Positions 60,578-64,000 of a stretch of 64,000 nucleotides of DNA are shown here, one piece after another. The position numbers and the translations under genes were made by a program. Positions within the stretch are counted from its first letter, which is position 1, and the number at the start of each line of letters is the position of its first letter. This DNA is from Pantoea alhagi (GTDB lineage: Bacteria > Pseudomonadota > Gammaproteobacteria > Enterobacterales > Enterobacteriaceae): positions 2,418,001-2,482,000 of the forward strand of contig NZ_CP019706.1 in the NCBI RefSeq assembly GCF_002101395.1, read 5' to 3'. A model generated the notes under the pieces. That model saw only the letters and a program-made list of their open reading frames with translations. It had not been told where the DNA came from and searched no databases.

Positions 60578-61654
60578 ATGAGCACAGGAAGCCCACTTTT
60601 TACTTTGAGCCGCCTTGCGGCTGTTTCATTAATTGGATTTTGGCTGACGGGTTGTACTTCTGATGATAACGCTCAGGCTCCTATTAGCACGGTTGGCAGT
60701 CAGTCTCAGCCTCAGGGCGGTAATACAGTCTCTGGCGGAATGTTAAGCGGCGCGTCATCTTCCAGACCTGTATTTTCGTCTGGTACTAATAATAGTAACA
60801 ACGCTAATGTAATGACGCAGAATGGCCGTATCGTCTATAAGCGCAGTTATGAGAATATTCCGAAAGGTAGCTATAGCGGTGAGACATATACCGTTAAACG
60901 AGGCGATACGTTGTTCTATATTGCCTGGATTACCGGCAATGATTTTCGCGATTTAGCCCAGCGCAATAACATCGCTGCGCCTTACAACCTCAATGTGGGT
61001 CAGGCTTTGCAGGTTGGTAACGGCTCAGGTTCACCGATTACCGGTGGCAATGCGATTACGGTCGCGGACGCTACGCAGGGGGGCGTGCCGACCACGCCGG
61101 GCTCAACACAAATCAAATCTTCTACAGTTGCGCAGCAACCGGTTATTACGTATTCTGATGATTCAGGAAAATCAGGTGGGGGCAAAATGTTGCCTTCAGC
61201 GGGGAACACAACTGTTGCAACGACAACAGCCCCGGTTACCGCACCGCCGACGGTAAGCAGTACAACGTCCAGTTCAACCCCTGTGGCTGGTTGGCGTTGG
61301 CCCACCGACGGTAAGATTATCGATAACTTTTCTGCTGCAGAAGGCGGCAATAAAGGTATCGATATCGCAGGATCGCGAGGACAGCCAGTGGTTGCCACCG
61401 CATCCGGTCGTGTAGTGTATGCAGGTAATGCGCTGCGCGGTTACGGTAATCTGATTATCATCAAACACAACGATGATTACCTGAGTGCCTACGCCCATAA
61501 CGACACTATGCTGGTCCGGGAACAACAAGAAGTTAAGGCGGGGCAGAAAATAGCTACTATGGGTAGCACCGGAACCAGTTCAGTTAGATTACATTTTGAA
61601 ATTCGTTACAAGGGGAAATCCGTAAACCCGTTGCGTTATTTACCGCAGCGATAA
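60578..61654 (+). CDS. nlpD: Divisome-associated lipoprotein NlpD (amidase activator)
   Basis: Outer-membrane lipoprotein that activates AmiC at the septum. The 358-residue protein has a lipobox WLTGC (Cys26), a LysM domain (YTVKRGDTLFYIAWITGNDF, about residues 106-150), a Ser/Thr/Pro-rich linker, and a C-terminal LytM/M23 domain (about 245-358). The M23 metal sites are degenerate (NKGIDIAG, with no His, and SVRLHFEIR), as known for activators that are not enzymes. GGGGGA precedes the ATG. The major rpoS promoter usually lies inside this gene. Confidence 0.95.
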   Translation: MSTGSPLFTLSRLAAVSLIGFWLTGCTSDDNAQAPISTVGSQSQPQGGNTVSGGMLSGASSSRPVFSSGTNNSNNANVMTQNGRIVYKRSYENIPKGSYSGETYTVKRGDTLFYIAWITGNDFRDLAQRNNIAAPYNLNVGQALQVGNGSGSPITGGNAITVADATQGGVPTTPGSTQIKSSTVAQQPVITYSDDSGKSGGGKMLPSAGNTTVATTTAPVTAPPTVSSTTSSSTPVAGWRWPTDGKIIDNFSAAEGGNKGIDIAGSRGQPVVATASGRVVYAGNALRGYGNLIIIKHNDDYLSAYAHNDTMLVREQQEVKAGQKIATMGSTGTSSVRLHFEIRYKGKSVNPLRYLPQR

Positions 61655-61704
61655 ACGGGCAGAGCCTTGAAGTTCTGCCCAGGGATCACGGGTAGGAGCC
61701 GCTT
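61605..61704 (+). promoter_or_regulatory. rpoS leader with sRNA-pairing and anti-sense element
   Basis: GTTACAAGGGGAAATCCGTA at 61605-61624, still inside the end of nlpD, matches the upstream arm of the E. coli rpoS leader that pairs with the ribosome-site region and is opened by DsrA, RprA and ArcZ. A hairpin, GGGCAGA/TCTGCCC (61657-61680), follows. The conserved AGGGATCACGGGTAGGAGCC (61681-61700) ends at the ATG and contains the ribosome site. The hairpin sequence between differs from E. coli. Confidence 0.75.
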
Positions 61705-62697
61705 ATGAGCCAGAATACGCTGAAAGTTAATGAGTTACATGAAGATGCGGAATTCGACGAGAACGGAGCTGAGATTTTCGACGAGAAGGCTCTTGTTGAA
61801 AATGAACCTGGTGATAATGAACTAGCTGAAGAAGAGTTGTTGTCACAGGGTGCGACGCAACGTGTTTTAGATGCGACGCAGCTTTACCTCGGTGAGATTG
61901 GTTATTCGCCGCTTTTAACGGCAGAGGAAGAAGTATTTTTTGCTCGCCGCGCACTGAAAGGCGACATTCCTTCTCGTCGTCGCATGATCGAAAGTAACTT
62001 ACGACTGGTGGTAAAGATTGCTCGTCGTTACAGCAATCGTGGTCTGGCGCTATTGGACCTGATTGAAGAAGGTAACCTGGGCTTGATTCGTGCTGTTGAG
62101 AAGTTTGACCCGGAGCGTGGGTTCCGTTTCTCAACGTACGCCACCTGGTGGATTCGTCAAACGATTGAACGGGCAATTATGAACCAAACCCGTACAATTC
62201 GTCTGCCGATTCACATCGTCAAGGAGTTGAACGTTTATCTGCGCACCGCGCGTGAACTATCGCACAAGCTGGATCATGAGCCGAGTGCGGAAGAGATCGC
62301 CGAGCAGCTGGATAAACCAGTTGATGACGTAAGCCGTATGTTACGTCTCAACGAACGCATTACCTCAGTTGATACGCCATTAGGCGGAGATTCTGAGAAA
62401 GCGCTGCTGGATATCCTGGCCGATGAGAAAGATAACGGTCCGGAAGACACCACGCAGGACGATGACATGAAACAGAGCATCGTTAAGTGGTTGTTTGAGC
62501 TGAATGCCAAGCAGCGTGAAGTATTGGCACGTCGTTTCGGCCTGCTGGGCTACGAAGCGGCAACGCTTGAGGATGTAGGCCGTGAAATCGGTTTAACCCG
62601 CGAGCGTGTACGTCAGATTCAGGTTGAAGGTCTGCGTCGTCTGCGTGAAATTCTGCAGGCGCAGGGCCTGAGCATTGAAGCTCTGTTCCGCGAGTAA
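61705..62697 (+). CDS. rpoS: RNA polymerase sigma factor RpoS (sigma-38)
   Basis: Master sigma factor for stationary phase and general stress. The 330 residues match E. coli. Region 1.2/2.1 starts TQLYLGEIGYSPLLTAEEEV. The core-binding region 2 includes LALLDLIEEGNLGLIRAVEKFDP (bracketed by its ends) and FSTYATWWIRQTIERA for -10 recognition. Region 3 follows, then region 4 with TLEDVGREIGLTRERVRQIQ as the -35 helix-turn-helix. Translation is controlled by the leader described above. A strong terminator follows, and mutS converges beyond it. Confidence 0.98.
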   Translation: MSQNTLKVNELHEDAEFDENGAEIFDEKALVENEPGDNELAEEELLSQGATQRVLDATQLYLGEIGYSPLLTAEEEVFFARRALKGDIPSRRRMIESNLRLVVKIARRYSNRGLALLDLIEEGNLGLIRAVEKFDPERGFRFSTYATWWIRQTIERAIMNQTRTIRLPIHIVKELNVYLRTARELSHKLDHEPSAEEIAEQLDKPVDDVSRMLRLNERITSVDTPLGGDSEKALLDILADEKDNGPEDTTQDDDMKQSIVKWLFELNAKQREVLARRFGLLGYEAATLEDVGREIGLTRERVRQIQVEGLRRLREILQAQGLSIEALFRE

Positions 62698-62723
62698 CAA
62701 TGTTCCTGCAATAAGGTAATGCG

Positions 62724-62753
62724 AAAGCGGTGGTCTCAGACCACCGCTTTTTT
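62724..62753 (+). terminator. Terminator of rpoS
   Basis: AAAGCGGTGGTCT (62724-62736) and AGACCACCGCTTT (62738-62750) are fully complementary and run into six T (62748-62753). This is a strong rho-independent terminator 27 bp after the rpoS stop. Confidence 0.85.
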
Positions 62754-62757
62754 ATTG

Positions 62758-62788
62758 CCTGCATTCCGCGACCGCCGCTGAATGCAGG
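62758..62788 (-). other. Stem-loop after mutS
   Basis: CCTGCATTC (62758-62766) and GAATGCAGG (62780-62788) form a 9-bp stem directly after the mutS stop on the minus strand. No T-run follows it in the mutS direction, so it may be a 3'-end stabilising hairpin. Confidence 0.45.
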
Positions 62789-62793
62789 AAGGT

Positions 62794-64000
62794 TTACAGC
62801 AATGATTTAAGCCGATAAATCCATTCCAGTGCCTGACGCGGCGAAAGGGTATCGGGATCCAGCGCTTCCAGTGCTTCAACCGCAGGCGACGTTTCTTCGA
62901 CCAGCAGCGGCAGTTGTGGGCCATCAGCCTTTGTTGCCGCAGCCGTGCCCGATAACGCCTCCAGCTCTTTCAGCTTTTGCCGGGCGCGCTTAATGACTTC
63001 TTTGGGGACGCCTGCCAGCGCAGCAACCGCCAGACCATAGCTTTTACTGGCCGCGCCTTCCTGTACGCTGTGCATAAACGCGATGGTATCGCCATGCTCC
63101 ACGGCATCCAGGTGGACATTGGCCACGCCCTCCATTTTTTCCGCCAGGGTAGTCAGCTCAAAATAGTGGGTAGCGAACAGCGTCATTGCCTTAATACGAC
63201 TGGCAAGGCTTTCAGCACAGGCCCAGGCAAGAGAAAGACCGTCATAGGTTGAGGTTCCGCGACCAATTTCATCCATCAACACCAGGCTGTGTTCTGTGGC
63301 GTTATGCAGAATATTCGCCGTTTCGGTCATCTCCACCATAAAGGTTGAACGGCCTGAGGCGAGATCGTCCGCCGCGCCGACGCGCGTAAAGATGCGATCG
63401 ACCGGACCGATAGTCGCCTGCTCTGCCGGAACAAAACTGCCAATACAGGCCATCAACACTATCAGCGCCGTTTGACGCATGTAGGTACTTTTACCGCCCA
63501 TGTTCGGACCGGTAATCACCAGCATGCGGCGCTGCGGTGAAAGCGAAAGCGGATTGGCAATAAAGGGTTCTTTCAGCACCTGTTCAACCACGGGGTGACG
63601 ACCGCCGGAAAGCTTGATGCCGGGCTTATCGCTTAATGTCGGACGCGTATAGTTCAGCGTCCAGGCGCGTTCAGCCAGATTGGTTAAGACATCAAGTTCG
63701 GCCAGCGCAGCGGCGCTTTGCAGCAACGCATCCAGGTGCGGTAGCAGCAGGTCGAAAAGCTCCTCATACAGTGCCTTTTCCAGCGCCAGCGCCTTACCTT
63801 TAGAGGTAAGTACTTTATCTTCATACTCTTTCAGCTCTGGAATAATGTAACGTTCAGCATTTTTCAGCGTCTGGCGGCGCACATAATGGATTGGCACCAG
63901 ATGGCTCTGCCCACGGCTAACCTGGATGTAATAACCATGTACCGCATTGAAGCCTACCTTTAACGTATCCAGCCCTAACTTTTCACGTTCGCGGATTTCA
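62794..64000 (-). CDS. mutS: DNA mismatch repair protein MutS, C-terminal part
   Basis: Partial: the gene enters from the right edge and the 5' half is outside. MutS recognises mismatches and recruits MutL. Visible here are the end of the lever domain (RRQTLKNAERYIIPELKEYE), clamp remnants and the full ATPase: Walker A TGPNMGGKSTYMRQTA, VGAADDLASGRSTFMVEM, Walker B SLVLMDEIGRGTSTYDG and TLFATHYFELT. The C-terminal helix-turn-helix and tetramerisation tail (RQALEWIYRLKSLL) follow. The frame is open to base 64000, so an internal ATG at 63897 is not the start. It converges directly on rpoS with no genes between. Confidence 0.97.
   Translation of the reverse strand, partial: EIREREKLGLDTLKVGFNAVHGYYIQVSRGQSHLVPIHYVRRQTLKNAERYIIPELKEYEDKVLTSKGKALALEKALYEELFDLLLPHLDALLQSAAALAELDVLTNLAERAWTLNYTRPTLSDKPGIKLSGGRHPVVEQVLKEPFIANPLSLSPQRRMLVITGPNMGGKSTYMRQTALIVLMACIGSFVPAEQATIGPVDRIFTRVGAADDLASGRSTFMVEMTETANILHNATEHSLVLMDEIGRGTSTYDGLSLAWACAESLASRIKAMTLFATHYFELTTLAEKMEGVANVHLDAVEHGDTIAFMHSVQEGAASKSYGLAVAALAGVPKEVIKRARQKLKELEALSGTAAATKADGPQLPLLVEETSPAVEALEALDPDTLSPRQALEWIYRLKSLL

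Overview
The window is a contiguous stretch of enterobacterial core chromosome. Gene content, gene order and near-identity of many motifs to the Escherichia coli recB-to-mutS neighbourhood place it in the Enterobacterales. It departs from E. coli in several ways: cysG heads a cysGDNC operon, mazEF is missing between relA and mazG, the gar and gud sugar-acid genes are merged in one cluster, and rpoS is directly convergent with mutS. These suggest a relative in the Pantoea/Mixta/Erwinia group. That placement is inference, not a database result. I see no prophage, insertion sequence, CRISPR array or plasmid-like segment.

Layout. 1-8.3 kb: end of ptrA, recB and recD, argA on the other strand behind a double ArgR operator, and amiC. 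8.3-12.9 kb: two initiator tRNA genes, mltA, tcdA, csdE, csdA and ygdI. 12.9-16.8 kb: the small RNA gene gcvB divergent from gcvA, then ygdD, rlmM and xni. 16.8-22 kb: ppnN, queF, syd, the CsrA-sequestering RNA gene csrB with an upstream UvrY box, yqcC, truC and yqcA. 22-31 kb: a D-glucarate/galactarate catabolic island (garD divergent from gudP-gudX-gudD-garL-garR-garK). 31-41.6 kb: barA, rlmD, relA, mazG, pyrG and eno. 41.8-45 kb: an accessory acyltransferase-SGNH membrane protein, then queE and queD. 45-56 kb: sulfate assimilation (cysJIH and cysGDNC) flanking a YciI-like gene and an Iap-type M28 peptidase with an altered active site. 56-64 kb: ygbE, ftsB, ispD, ispF, truD, surE, pcm, nlpD, rpoS and the 3' part of mutS.

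How the genes work together. Glucarate and galactarate would be imported by GudP, dehydrated by GudD/GarD, cleaved by GarL, reduced by GarR and phosphorylated by GarK to 2-phosphoglycerate, the substrate of enolase, whose gene lies 9 kb downstream. BarA, the sensor kinase that activates UvrY, is encoded 11 kb from csrB, the main UvrY target. QueD, QueE and QueF are three steps of queuosine synthesis. CysGDNC and CysJIH together make sulfide from sulfate, including the siroheme of CysI. NlpD is the activator of the amidase AmiC at the other end of the window. RelA, RpoS, CsrB and GcvB make this a region rich in global stress and nutrient regulators.

No undescribed system stands out. The observations most worth a second look are the Iap-like peptidase that lacks the expected Glu-Glu pair, the merged gud/gar cluster, the acyltransferase insertion after eno, the repeat/hairpin element after cysH, and an unexplained inverted repeat downstream of rlmM.
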